A stretch of 64,000 nucleotides of DNA from Kalaharituber pfeilii (GCA_015179045.1 WHUZ01000002.1:2604001-2668000), one strand, 5' to 3'; positions 21,682 through 34,472 are shown, numbered from the stretch's first letter. Numbers and translations are program-made. Notes: generated from the sequence alone by a model not told the origin.

Positions 21682-24055
21682 TGAAGATGGGAAGAAAGGA
21701 GCTAGGTTTGTTTTTACGTGTTATTTTCTCACTTTTGGGCTACAGGTTCTGGTGTTGTTCAAGCTTAATTCGGCTTTATTATTTTTGGTTTTTCTCAAGT
21801 ATTCATTACATTTTCAGTTTTGGCCCAAGAAAAATGGGAATTGGCACCGCAGATCAGCCCGCGGGAAACAGAGATTAAGAAGGCTCTGTAGTTGGCATGT
21901 TGTTTGTTACCTCATTAGCTCCCTAATTTTTATTTCCTTTTCCTTTATTTTTTCTTTCTCTTGTGTTCTACTTTTCGGATGATACTATACAATAAATAGT
22001 ACTTGTACATACAAATACCAAGTTCCAATCATAAACAGGGAAACAAAAACAACACAAAACCCAAAATACAAGAAACGTACCCCTCCCATTGGTAACGCTC
22101 TGTCCATTCTCCGCCAGGAGGCAAAAGAAATATTTCATCTTTGCCGTGACAAACTTTTGGCATTCACGTGATTTCTTTTTATATAGTGTGCTGAGTTAGG
22201 TTTGTTCTCGTGCCAGTTAGATTACTCGCATGTGCTTGCAGCCATTCATCCTGTACTAGTACAGCCTTTGCAGAAACGATGACTGACAGAAATGAACATC
22301 TCCCTTGATGAGTTCTTATCGAGATTTCGAAAATTCTGATTAGCCTTTTGAAAACTTCCTGGCGACCTGCAGCATCCCATCCTGCAACTCATGCTCGATG
22401 TTGCTTAACTCCATTTGAACCGTTGAAATATTGGCGTGAATTTAGAACTCAAGCTGGAGGCAATTCAGAGCGCTATGCACTGCATAGCGTAAAAATGCGA
22501 CAGGGGCAGTGACAGGGCCTGAGAATGAGCGTTGGACTTCATTACCCTTCTCAATATCATTTATATGTCCACAGACTTTCGGCACAATGTTGCCAGCAAG
22601 TGCGCCTCTAAGGTTGTTTTTTTTACGAGGTAAGAAAACTCCTCGATTTTGAACTAATCGTTCAGCTCAGCCAGGCATTCCTCCGCTGCCCATATTATAG
22701 ACCAGATCCATTTGAAGCCCCATGTACCCACAATTTTAAGCCCCATACACCCGACAGTCTAGACTCCTGTATACCTACCAATTGATCACAAGATGCCATT
22801 GGTATAAAACTTCAATGGGTATAAACAATTGATAAACTGGCAGGCAAAACAAGAAAATATACAACTAAAGCACATGGGGAATACTCGACCTACCAAGGGG
22901 TAATTATGTTATTGGAATAGCTGTTGAAGGGGCCGTCGGAGTGGCTGCTGAAGGTGAGGTTGGACGGAGAGTCCCGTGAGGCGGGATGGTGGAACGGGAG
23001 GGGGGAAGGCAGAGAAGCTGCTGAGGGGACTGTCGGAGGGGCCCATTAAAGAGTGGGGGTGCAATTGAGAATTGAGAGGTGGTAGTGGGGAGGGAAGGTG
23101 AAGTTGCTAACTTGTCGAACTGACCTAAAGATCGGTGAGGTGGTATTTCTATTGCCTCTAGTGAAGTAGGTAACAAGACGCCATGGAGGCGTACGATTGA
23201 GGGCCCCCGGTTCGATTCTCATGTCGAGTGGGGAAGAGGGTTGTCCGACATACAAAGTAAATAAGATGGACTGCAATGATCCGGCTCTAGTGATGATGGA
23301 ATGGGAGTTGGAACCGGAGTAATCCGTTTTTGATTTTGCTTTCTACTTTTTCTTACATTGACAGCGAAGGGGGGATGCGAGGGTACTGCTGCAGCTGGAT
23401 GGGGGGGTATAACAGTCTGAGAAGTATTGAGTAGAGGATGCAGACGTGAATGAGGATGGGCGGCGGCTTAGTCTGGTTGGCATGACCCCCGACTCGGGGC
23501 TCGCTGCATCCCGCAGGCGACGCGAGGCGACGCGAGACGAGGCGAGACAGATGCTGGGAGTGCTTTCCGGCCAGCAGGGCCCCCAGTCAGCTGTTATGGT
23601 ATGAGGCCAGGGTGCGAATGAGTGAATTCGAGGTTAAATTGCACGCTGAGCTTTGCAGGCCGCTCTCGAAACTATTCGGAGGCTTCCTGTGTGCCGCCTT
23701 CCCCGACTCCCAAACGCTGCTCGATCCCGCCTGCTGTCAAGTCCTCCCCAGTGCCACGCACGGCCCCCATCTTATAGCGATACCTCACTTCATCTTCAGA
23801 GCTGAGTAGCCTGAGCGATCTTGGCCTAGTCTTGCAGCACAAACGGCGGAGCAGTGAAAAATCACCGCGTCCCCACAGTAGCCAAACTCTAACAGTGTAA
23901 ACCCCTCTCAGGGGCATTTGAGCTGTTTCGATTGATCTCTGTGATAGCAGTGTTCCTTGCTCGTGACTCGCGATTAATCCCAGTATCAATTGACCAACAT
24001 CTAGGTGTTTCTTATTCGGACTCTCAGCTTCGGGTTTTGTTTGCCGTCTTGCAAC
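21682..24055. other. Intergenic, no supported gene
   Basis: Mixed sequence with no gene. It includes a tRNA-like promoter pair near 23167-23219 (see findings) and a GGCGACGCGAG-type short repeat at 23515-23550. The last 200 bases form the upstream region of ERG12. Confidence 0.45.
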
Positions 24056-25749
24056 ATGGCAACCTTGGCCGCCCCAACAAGAAACCATCGGACACTGACA
24101 GCGTCGGAATTGCCGTCTTTTATGGTCTCGGCGCCCGGCAAGGTTATAGTCTGTGGTGAGCATGCGGTAGTCTATGGCAAGGTGAGTTCCAGATGGGCAA
24201 GGAGACATGGTGTGCTGACCGGATTGCTTGCTGCCTTCTTGTGTCTGCGTCATGACGTTGTGAAGCGTCAGACTATGAAGTGGTCAATTGCTTTTTTAAA
24301 TTGAACAAGAACAAAGGAAGCACAAACATATCAAACAGAACAGGCGGGCAGAGGAAGTGCACGCATTGAGCTACTTAAGCGAATATACTAACGCACTATG
24401 AGTTCACCTAGGCCGCGATTGCTGCTGCTATCTCCCTCAGATCATACCTCCTCGTCACACCTCTACCTCGAGACCAGCGGACTCTCACCCTTCAGTTTCC
24501 TGACATTGGCCTGGATCACAGCTGGGATATTGACCGGCTACCGTGGGAGGAGTTCAATGCACCTGGACGGAAAAAATACTACTTTGACGAAGTGACCCGC
24601 CTTGACATAGACCTTGTCGAGGTGCTCAAATCGTCCGTGGAGTCAATTAAAGGAAAAGTGTTGCAGAGCGCTGCGGCATGCTTCCTCTACTTGTTTCTTA
24701 GTCTTGGATCGCAGCACTCGCCTCCAGCAATCTATTCTCTCCGCTCAACGATACCAATTGGCGCCGGGCTGGGGAGTAGTGCATCCATTTCGGTCTGCTT
24801 ATCGGCAGCGCTGCAGATACTGCATGGAACACTGACGCTACCGTTCCCGGGGATGTTACGGAATGATATGCTATTACAGACAAAGCGAATAAACAATTGG
24901 GCATTTGTAGGAGAGATGTGCATTCATGGGAATCCTAGCGGGGTGGATAACACAGTTGCCGTGCAGGGGAAGGCGGTTATGTTCAAAAGGCGTGACCACA
25001 ACCTCCCACCAGAGGTTACACCGCTCAATAGGTATATATTACCACCGGAAACATAACTCATATATAATATTATATACTTTTATTCTAACGCCATTACCTT
25101 TGTATCCAGCTTTCCTGAACTACCTCTCATGCTCGTCAATACCAAAACCCCACGGCGTACCGTCGAGCAAGTTGCCAATGTCAGGAAGCTGCTTGAGAAT
25201 TACGAAAGCATCACCCAGCTCATTCTCCAAGCCATTGATAAGGTCGCACATGAAGCTCTCGATATTATCCGTGAGAATCGTTTCGCACACGATCGGACTC
25301 ACTCGTCACTGATTCGACTTGGAGAGCTCATATGCATCAACCACGGCTTGCTTGTGTCTCTCGGTGTGAGTCACCCGCGGTTAGAGCGAATTCGGGAGCT
25401 CGTTGACCATGCAGGAATTGGGTGGACAAAGCTCACAGGAGCTGGTGGCGGTGGATGCTCCATTACGTTACTGAAGTCGGAGGTGAAACAGGAATTGAAG
25501 GACGAATTGAGCCACAAGCTAGAGAGTGAGGGCTTCGAAAGGTATGAGGTCACGCTTGGAGGGGACGGTGTTGGAGTTCTGTGGCCGGCCGTGTCCAGGA
25601 GGCAGGTTGATGGCGGGTATGTGGATGAAGAAATCACGCAAGAGTTATTTTTCAATGCGGAGGGAGTTAAGGAAGTTGAGAGACTTGTGGGAGTTGACCT
25701 TGGGGGAAACGTTCATGGGTGGAGATTTTGGAGGTTGGCAGATAAATAA
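24056..25749 (+). CDS. ERG12: Mevalonate kinase
   Basis: GHMP kinase that phosphorylates mevalonate to mevalonate-5-phosphate in the sterol/isoprenoid pathway. Exons 24056-24181, 24412-25031 and 25110-25749 sum to 1386 nt (461 residues, usual for fungi). The start ATG at 24056 is in A-rich context. Motif 1 is S-A-P-G-K-V-I-V-C-G-E-H-A-V-V-Y-G (about 24-40), spanning the exon 1 end. The ATP-binding P-I-G-A-G-L-G-S-S-A-S lies near residues 157-167. H-G-N-P-S-G-V-D-N holds the catalytic Asp. The C-terminal glycine-rich motif is K-L-T-G-A-G-G-G-G-C. Intron 1 (230 nt) has a clear CTAAC branch site. No break seen. Confidence 0.95.
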
Positions 25750-26203
25750 GGAGGTTCAATGCTCTTAATGGCCGTGGGGGAGGGAGGGAATTTCGGCTTT
25801 TTGATACCCGGTTTGACCGTATTTACTTATTAGTCTGGTGGATGAAGCGATACCTTAATTGAGATAGGGAACCGTATGAAGAAGCATGATTCATGATATT
25901 AGTTTTACACTTGTTGGCTTCTATACCACTCAATTTCAAGGCCGATAATCAAACGATGTCGAACACACACGACTCTTATATCAGGGTAAACGGAGATTTC
26001 TGGGGTCTTGGCATGAGAGTCTTGGCATCACGAGGCATGCACGCTGCATACCTTAGGACATCCTGGTAAGTTGTCTCATACAGCTCCCTCAGTGCTCAAA
26101 CGCGTCGTCTCGGCTATTCGACCAAGTTCCTGCGAAAAGCCTGTGATGCTGGCGGTTCTTTCACATTGTAACACCTTAATTAAGCCGCTCGTTGGCACCT
26201 ACA
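25750..26203. other. ERG12-RAD3 intergenic
   Basis: Terminator side of ERG12 and promoter side of RAD3. Nothing specific recognised. Confidence 0.5.
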
Positions 26204-29200
26204 ATGAAGTTCTTCATCGAGTATGACTTCCATCGCATTCAAGAATCAACACAAAAATTATTGGATCTGAAAGTCGGCTAATAATGCCCCTCTAATCGCA
26301 GCGATCTTCCTGTTCTCTTTCCTTATCCCAAGATATATCCAGGTTTGTTTCGTTGAAAGCTCCCCCCTCTCCCACAGTTTCAATACTGATTCTCACAGAG
26401 CAATATGCGTATGTGGGTTCTAACCCTTGATGTCTACAGAGGTTGCTGGAACTAACTTCCAGCTCAATACCATGACCGCCTGAAGTTATATGACAGATCT
26501 GAAGCGTGAGCAACTTCTAAGAGTCTCGCACAGCTACTCGCCCGACTGTGCTTGTTATTGACTGGTGGCGCTAGGGACCCTCGATGCTGGAGGACACTGT
26601 GTACTTGAAATGCCATCTGGTACTGGCAAAACCGTCTCATTGTTGTCGCTCATTATCGCCTACCAACAGCATTATCCCGAACATCGGAAATTGGTGTACT
26701 GTTCTCGTACGGCCTACATAATAATGCTCCATTGTGCATTGACTGAAGTCCCATGTTAGGTACCATGTCCGAAATCGAGAAGGCTCTTGCAGAGTTAAAG
26801 GCGTTAATGGCATTCCGAACCAAAGAGCTTGGGTACACCGAGGAGTTCAGGGCCCTAGGGTTGTCTAGTCGAAAAAATCTGTGTCTTCATCCGGATGTGA
26901 AACGGGAGAAGAAGGGGTCCGTGGTGGATGCCCGATGCCGGAGCTTGACAGCTGGTTTTGTCAAGGAAAAGAAAAACAATGGGGAGGATGTGGAACTGTG
27001 TATATACCATGAAGTACAGTTTATAAAATTATGCAAAATCTCACGAACACCTGCTAATGATGACGGTTCAGAACCTTGAACTCAAGGAACCTCATAATTT
27101 AATACCGCCAGGGGTTTATACCTTTGACAACCTTCTTAAATATGGTGAACAAGAAAAAACATGTCCTTATTTTACCGTCAGAAGAATGGTATGTTGCCCG
27201 CCAATTAGTCAGATAATGGGAACTTAAAAACTAAATATGTGCTAGATGCCATTTTGCAACGTCATAATATATTCTTACCACTATCTGTTGGATCCTAAAA
27301 TTGCTGAACGGGTATCAAGAGAGCTTTCAAAGGATTGTATCGTTGTATTCGATGAGGCACACAATATTGGTTTGTACTGCTAGGTCGACTCTGCCTTAAA
27401 CACCTAGGTAACTTTTGATTACAGACAACGTATGTATCGAATCGCTCAGTATCGACCTCACTGAGGACTCCCTACGGAGAGCTTCGCGGGGAGCCACAAA
27501 CCTCGAGCGGAAAATCACAGAAATGAAGGCAACAGATGCAGAAAAACTACAAAATGAATACCAGAAACTTGTAGAGGGGTTACAAGAAATTGACGATGGC
27601 AGGCAGGAAGACTCGTTCATGACAAATCCCGGTATGCTAGAGCGTGGATTGATAACCCAATATATCTCTCAGTGTATCCGCTGACAAGCTGTGGTGATAT
27701 AGTACTCCCTGATGATTTACTAAAGGAAGCGGTGCCGGGTAATATCCGGAGAGCAGAACACTTTGTCGCTTTCTTGAAACGATTCGTGGAGTATTTAAAG
27801 GCATGTTATGTTTATCCCCGATATCGGAGCTAACTCTGACTGTTCTCAAGACGAGAATGCGAGTCCTGCACGTTGTTTCTGAGACCCCAGCGTCATTTCT
27901 CCAACATCTTAAAGACTTGACCTTCATTGAACGCAAACCACTCAGGTGCCAATACGCCGTCCTTCCAGCTCCACACTAGTAATCCCATTCTTACCCTATA
28001 CACTGCAGGTTCTGCGCTGAGCGCCTCACCTCCCTCGTCCGCACCCTCGAACTGACCAACGTCGAAGACTACCAGCCCCTTCAAGAAGTCGCCACCTTCG
28101 CAACCCTCGTAGCCACCTACGAAAAAGGGTTTCTCCTCATCCTCGAACCCTTCGAATCCGATACCGCCACGGTCCCTAACCCTATTCTCCACTTTACTTG
28201 TCTCGATGCCTCGATAGCAATCCGGCCGGTATTCGACCGGTTTCACTCGGTCGTAATCACATCTGGTACTATCTCCCCGCTAGAAATGTACCCCAAGATG
28301 CTGCAGTTCGATACGGTGGTGCAAGAGTCCTACAGCATGTCGCTTGCCAGACGCAGCTTTCTTCCACTTATTGTCACGCGGGGTAGTGACCAAGTGCATA
28401 TCAGTAGCCGTTTCGAAATCCGGAATGATCCTAGCGTGGTGAGGAATTACGGCAACTTGCTCATTGAGTTTTCGAAAATTACGCCAGATGGAATGGTGGT
28501 CTTCTTTCCGAGTTATTTGTATATGGAGAGTATTATTAGCATGTGGCAGGGGATGGTATGCTTCCTTCCCCCCCTAACAAGATTCATATCTTTTCTAAAT
28601 TTTGATCCTGTGCTCACGTGAACATGACAACAATAACCAAACAGGGCATCCTCGATGAAGTATGGAAATCCAAACTTATCCTAGTCGAAACTCCCGACTC
28701 CCAGGAAACCTCACTCGCACTCGAAACATACCGCACCGCGTGCTGCAATGGCCGAGGCGCCGTTATGCTCTGCGTCGCGCGCGGCAAAGTCTCTGAAGGA
28801 ATCGACTTTGACCACCATTACGGGCGCACTGTCTTGTGCATCGGTGTTCCATTCCAATACACCGAGTCCCGGATCCTGAAAGCCAGGCTCGAGTTTTTGA
28901 GAGAAAACTACAGGATTCGGGAAAACGACTTCTTGTCCTTCGACGCGATGCGGCACGCGGCGCAGTGTCTGGGTCGTGTGTTGCGTGGGAAAGACGACTA
29001 CGGAATAATGGTGCTGGCGGATAAGCGCTTTGCGAGGAAGCGCAATCAGCTGCCGCAGTGGATAAGAGAGGCAGTTCTGGAGAGTGAGACGAATATGTCA
29101 ACAGATATGGCGGTCGCGGCGGCAAAGAAGTTTCTGAGAACGATGGCGCAGCCGGTGGAGGCGGAGGGCAAGGATAGGATAAGCATGTGGAGCTTGGAGG

Positions 29201-29361
29201 ACCTGCAGAGATATCAGAAGAAAATGCTATTGGGCGAGGGGAAGATCAATGAGAACGGGGCGAGGATGGAGGTAGACCAAGTTGCTAGGGTGAGCGAGGT
29301 TTGGGATGATGAATATGAAAATAGTGACGAGGAGGCGTGTCCCATGGATACGGGTAATTGA
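26204..29361 (+). CDS. RAD3: TFIIH DNA helicase Rad3/XPD
   Basis: 5'-3' FeS helicase of TFIIH, acting in transcription start and nucleotide excision repair. Thirteen exons sum to 2379 nt (792 residues; yeast 778): 26204-26220, 26302-26342, 26399-26408, 26486-26505, 26575-26706, 26760-27013, 27072-27188, 27246-27369, 27425-27631, 27703-27800, 27851-27945, 28009-28555 and 28645-29361. Walker A P-S-G-T-G-K-T is near residues 42-48. FeS-cluster cysteines lie in N-L-C-L-H-P, D-A-R-C-R-S-L, C-I-Y-H and C-P-Y-F. The D-E-A-H box is near 232-235. Later helicase motifs include [11 protein letters not shown] and Q-C-L-G-R-V-L-R-G. Exons 3 and 4 are only 10 and 20 nt, and intron 10 uses a GC donor; both are forced by frame and conserved protein sequence. 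Confidence 0.94.
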
Positions 29362-29596
29362 TGAAAGCTTATGGATTTTGCCATTTCTTGGATGTTAATT
29401 GAATGTATGTATAATAGTGCATTGTTTGATATGAATTTCTAGAGCAAACGAGTAATGTTGTTTTTATGATTGAAATACGATTACAATCATGAAGTTTGTC
29501 AACTTGATCATGAGATGCCAAAAAACAGGCAGGTCACAAGCGAGAGATGTAGTCTCTACGAAGGAGAAAAATCTCAATCCCCCCCCTCCCACCAGC
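29362..29596. other. Convergent spacer between RAD3 and the Csk1-like gene
   Basis: Short 3'-to-3' spacer of 235 bases. No gene. Confidence 0.5.
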
Positions 29597-31151
29597 CTAT
29601 AGTTCGGTCACATCCACCACATTCTTGGACTGTAGGTCTTCCATGTCGCCAAACAGAGGATGATTATAAGCCTGACAAGGTTAGTCACGTGATTGATGAT
29701 CATTGCAGAAGAGACATACCTTTTCAGCTGCAATCCGTTCAGACGCTTCGAATTTCAGAAGCTTTGAAACAAGGTCTCTTGCCTCTTCTGGGGCGCTTGG
29801 CATGATTCCTTCCCACGTCTTTCTTCCAAAGTCTCTGAATTCAATTTTTCCCCAATCCGGGAGTTTAGAGGACCCCTAATAGAAGACAAGCAGCCAAAGT
29901 TAGAGACTGTTAATTTTGGTATATACATAAGCATCCAAACCTACAGGCCATGATTCAGAAGTTGGAGTCCCCAGCGTCTGGAATATGCTTGCAATGAGCC
30001 GCAACTCGCTCCCCAAATCGCCTGCATCAAATAAAGGTTCCCACTGCTCAGGACCACGACCAAGTTTATTATTGAAGCACTCAGCTATAACGCATCCCAG
30101 GGCCCAAAGGTCCAGTTCAGGGCCATATCCCTTGTACCCAAAAAGTATTTCTATGGCTCTATAATGTGTAGTTCCCACATCAGTGATTTTCTTATGTGGT
30201 GGCTCGTCAGTGGAAGCGTGGGTTTCAGCAGACCATGCTATGCCAAAGTCTGCCAAGAAGGCCGGACTCGTTAGAGGAGGATGTTTGAAAAGGATATTGG
30301 ACGGCTTGATGTCTCTGTGGATAATCCCGTGCTTGTGGAGGTGTACAAGTGCAGAAATGGTATCCCTAACAATGCGTTTGACTTGATATATCTGAGATTC
30401 CCCTTCTGGAAGTGGGGGGAATGTAGCTAGAGAGTAGGGGCAGAACGGGAAAACGAGGACGAAATGACTAGAGCTGTCAATAGTCGCTGGTGTCGTGAAA
30501 GTCTCGAGAAGAGGAATGATAGTCCGGTGTGGAAGAATAGATTTGAGAATGGCAGTCTCTGAATGTGCATTGTGCGGAGGTGCGAAGAAAGATGGACTTG
30601 TGACTTTCAAAGCAACCGGGGTACCTGCAGGTGTAGGATAGTTGGAGGGAGTCTCGAAATTGCAGTGATCATATGGGATGGCGGATTTGTATACTGTAGA
30701 GTGTGTGCCGTCTGCATGATAGGAGAGACTCACGTAGTATCCTAGCGGTGGCAGTGCCTCGGAATATGGCTCTGGAGAGCGGGAAGGGGAGCGAGGTGGG
30801 AAACCGTCATCAGGCGGCGCTATACCAGCGAGCTCGATCTTCCACAGGCGGATATAATCATCCTTATAATCAAGTTACCAGAGTTAGCATCCACCAAATC
30901 GCAAAGAGGTAAGCTTCAGAGAGATGAGGTAACTCGTATAGACTCACTTTAGAGGATGCCCGATTCAAGCAATCGCTCTCGAGGGCTTGAGCGGTTTTAA
31001 TCGCTTCAGCATGTTCAAGTCCACGAGAGGCCGTCAGCGCAGTTCCTCTAGAGAAGACAAACCAGTATGAGTAACGTATTCTGTAGAGTGGTACAGTCTT
31101 TGCTGGTGGAAGGAAACGAAATCTGCGGGAAGTAGGGGGAAGATGGGTCAT
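29597..31151 (-). CDS. CDK-family protein kinase, Csk1-like (CDK-activating kinase type)
   Basis: Four exons, 31151-30948, 30862-29945, 29875-29720 and 29671-29597, all split at phase 0 and summing to 1353 nt (450 residues). Catalytic loop H-R-D-I-K-P-S-N, magnesium loop A-D-F-G-I-A-W, activation-segment end T-T-H-Y-R-A-I-E-I-L-F-G (APE replaced by AIE), then D-L-W-A-L-G-C-V-I-A-E. The tail F-Q-T-L-G-T-P-T and L-P-D-W-G-K-I-E-F is CDK-like. The N-lobe carries long inserts and an extended N-terminus. The best fit is the fungal Csk1/CAK kinase group, which phosphorylates CDK T-loops. Assignment to CDK-like is firm; the exact orthologue is inference. The first exon (R-rich, 68 codons) is less conserved and its start is less certain. 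Confidence 0.8.
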
Positions 31152-31776
31152 GAGGCTATACTATACTAGCATTTGAGAGATAACGGAAAATCTGTCAGCA
31201 AAAGAGAGTATCTGCTTCCAAGCGTCTGAATTTCGGTCCGCCATTGAAGCTAATTATATCACAGTGGTATGTATATCCTTGAGTAATGGTCTGAAGCAGC
31301 AGCAGTAGTCTATCGAGCTTCCATCTGTATCTGGGCCTGGGATTGCTGTGCAGGATGGACAATAGGCCAAGGGGGCATGGGTGATAAGACGATACCTCTG
31401 CTCTGCACTCTCTTCGGTGGATGGGCGAACAGAGCAGTACCTGCATACCTGCAGCATATGCACGACCGGTCGTGGCAGGCATATGCATGCAAAATCCCGC
31501 GCATGCCAAGCCCTTCACATCAACGGTTACCAAGCTAGCCAGTGATGGTATCATCGAGTAGGAGTACGAGTACGAGTACGAGTACAGCCAAATTGGATCA
31601 CGTGCCTCTGCTCTTACTTTTCGACAATGAAAAATGTATTGTTTATTTGTATATACTCTATGGTGCCCGCAGTGTTTTCCTTTCTATACCGGCACAACGA
31701 AGCAGTGATAAAACCCAAAGTGACATAGAACACATAAGCACCTCACTTGAACACTTCCCCCTCGCTGATTCCACTC
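31152..31776. other. Spacer between Csk1-like gene and HIS7
   Basis: Contains a hexanucleotide microsatellite (GAGTAC, about five units) at 31557-31587. No gene seen. Confidence 0.5.
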
Positions 31777-33497
31777 CTATACCTCTGCTCCTTCTGGCTC
31801 CCTCACCAACAGCCCCTGCCTCGCCAGCTCCTCCTTCACCTGCCACACCTCATACTCGCCCCTATGGAACATCCCCGCCCCCAGCGCCGCGTCAGCCTCC
31901 GCCCTTTCAAACACCTCCGTGAAATGCGCCGGCACGCCTGCGCCCGAAGACGCAATGACGGGAATCTTGACTGCCGCTTTGACGGCACGGACGAGCTCGA
32001 GATCGAACCCTGCGTTGCTGCCGTCGCGGTCGATGCTGTTGAGCAGAATCTCACCGGCGCCCATGGCCTCGACTGCGCGCGCGAGGGCCTGCGCCGAGAG
32101 CGGGCGTGCCTCGCGGCCGCCTTTGATAGTGGTCTGGTACCAGACGTGGGTCTCGCCGTTGGGGCCGTGGAAGGCGGTCGGGACGGGGTCATGTGGGAAG
32201 GCAGTAAGGTCGGTGTCGGTGGGGATGTAGACGCGGCGAGGATCGATTGAGACTACAACGGCCTGGTTGCCGTATGCGGCGGAAATCTGCTCTATGGAGG
32301 AGGCACCGGTGAGGGCGCGGCCGCGGGCATAGTAGGCCTCGGCTGCCAGCACGGCGTCAGAGCCGATCGAAACCTTGTCTGCGCCGGACGAGAAGTATGC
32401 TGCGGCGACTTTGAGGGCGGAGTGCACTGTGCCGTCTGGGTCTGTGACGTCGCGGATCCCACCGCCTATCGTGAGCGGGACGAACACATTAAACGAAGTG
32501 AGGCGCAGGATTTCCAGCATGGGGATGTCGGCAAGCGGGCAGTTTCGGAAGGAGGTGATGTTCAGGAATGTGATTTCGTCGGCGCCGGAGAGGTAGTATT
32601 TCTCTGCGAGTGAGACGGGTTTACCTAGGTTGCGAACATTGCCTCCCGTTGCCTTCTCGCGGACATCATATTGGTCCCCCTTGGTGACGACGAGGTCCCC
32701 GTCGTCGTTGGCGCGGACGTCGAGACATGCAATAATGCGTCGAGTTAGGCCGGGGACCGGGGAGCCAGGGCGGGGGGTGTAGGATGTAAACTTCGTGCCG
32801 TCGAGGAAGGCTTTGAGGACGCGGAGTCCGGCCACTCCAGACTTCTCAGGGTGAAACTGCGTCGCGAAAATGTTACCTTTGGAGATGGCACCTATGAAGG
32901 TCTCGCTGTGGTAGGTACCGACAGCAAGGTGGATGTCGTCGCCCTTAGGGGCGTCCGAGAGTGGGACTGCGTAGCTGTGGACATAGTAGTATTTGCTTTC
33001 GGGCCTGAGGCCCCATGTTGCGGTGCCGGGTTTTGTGTCGGGGCCAGAGACGATTGCGCTGTTCCACCCAATGTGCGGGACAGACTTGTCGGAGTCGTTG
33101 AACTTGCGAAGGGTACCAGGGAAGATGCCTAATCCTGGGATCCCAGGGTCTTCTTCGGAGCCGGCGAACAGCGCTTGTTGGCCGACGCAGATGCCCATGA
33201 AAGGTTTGCCGGAGGATATGTAGGACTTGAGGGGGTGACAAAGTTTGCGGTGGCGAGGGCGCGCATGCAGTGGCCGAAGTGGCCGACGCCGGGGAAGATG
33301 ACTCGCTGAGAGGGTGATGTGGTTAGCTACAGGGGAATGGAAGGAAAGGACGGGGGGGGGTGGCGGCGTACCTCAGCCCGGTCAAAGTCCTCAGGTGCCC
33401 GAATCCATTGGACTTCGTAGCCTAGCTTTTCGATGGCATTGACGAGTGAGCGAATGTTGCCCGAGACGGTGTCGAGGAGATGGACGGTTTTGCCCAT
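31777..33497 (-). CDS. HIS7: Imidazole glycerol phosphate synthase HisHF, with a 1-nt frameshift
   Basis: Bifunctional histidine-pathway enzyme: a glutamine amidotransferase fused to a cyclase barrel that makes imidazole glycerol phosphate and AICAR. Exon 1 is 33497-33372 (M-G-K-T-V-H-L-L-D) and exon 2 is 33305-31777. The glutaminase part has P-G-V-G-H-F-G-H, nucleophile motif G-I-C-V-G-Q-Q (usually G-I-C-V-G-L-Q) and the His-Glu pair H-P-E-K-S-G. The cyclase part has [16 protein letters not shown] and S-S-G-A-G. The frame breaks in a five-C run (plus strand 33231-33235), between A-N-F-V-T-P and L-K-S-Y-I-S-S-G. One extra C would restore alignment, giving about 551 residues. Either a sequencing error or a real mutation; everything else is conserved. 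Confidence 0.9.
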
Positions 33498-34472
33498 TCT
33501 TTAGTCGGATGCGCCAAATCCGAGGAGTTCTGCCACTCGCTCAGTAGGGTGTTCTGGAGTATGTAGAGTACGTAACTCGACACTGCATATACTTGGTACC
33601 AATTCAGATCCACTCGCGCCGCTGCTAATAGTCCAATCGAAGAGCAATTGGCCAATTGTGCAAGAAAGGCCCCAAACAAAGCTGCCTAATTCGCTCCCTG
33701 CAGTCGCATTCGTACAGCCGCTCCCTGTTAAGGTCACAGGACGGATCCCCATGCTTTTTTCTTTTTTTTGGAGGCTGACTCACACGTGCGCCAAGATTTC
33801 GACTGCTTATCGGGTTAGTGGGAGAAGATAATGCGGGGTAATGGGAGGGTGCGATGGTATCATAACCGCCTAAGTTCAGGGTAAACACCCACGAATCGAG
33901 GATATATTCTATGGTTATTTTTTTCTTCCATGAAGCAAGTCGCTCTTGGCCCCTTTGCCCTGTTGTTCTTCGTCACCATGTCCATGCCCGCCTCGCCTAG
34001 CGATAGCCCCTTGCCTTGCCAGCCTCGTTAATGCAGTCCCCAAAATGATGGATGGGAGCTCTATTGGGCATAATTATCGTTCCAAAGCATCTCGCTGATT
34101 AGCCAGTACCCTCTGATGCTATAAGCTAGTGCTATAGCCAATTTGATACACTACACGAGTTGTAATACCGCTTACTCGACGTTGCCCATTAGGCATTTTG
34201 CAAATATTAGAAGGAACGTATTATTCTGTCAGTATCATTTTCTGACGGAAACCTTAGAAACACATCTCGAAACTGACTGCTGCGCCAGACTCGATTAGCG
34301 CTAGGCCTCTTGCCAATTTGTCCTGCAAACTGCATAATACCTGTATGCACGTTCCCTCCATGTCTCGTTCGACAGGCATATCAACAGTCAATGAGATTTA
34401 TTTGCTACTCATGCCCTACGGATAACATCATGAGGGAATAAAAACGGAGCTGTGCAATGAAAACCTCCCTAT
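33498..34472. other. Intergenic, no supported gene
   Basis: Promoter side of HIS7 and 3' side of the SDR gene. No motif or RNA gene recognised. Confidence 0.5.

Noticed and set aside
23160..23235. Functional tRNA gene
   Set aside because: Box spacing fits, but T-stem and acceptor stem do not pair; kept only as a possible tRNA-derived repeat.
32375..33223. Several plus-strand frames across HIS7
   Set aside because: Antisense shadows of a conserved coding exon.
31777..33497. HIS7 as two separate genes split at the frameshift
   Set aside because: Conserved glutaminase residues run continuously across the break, and no stop-start arrangement or second promoter is visible.
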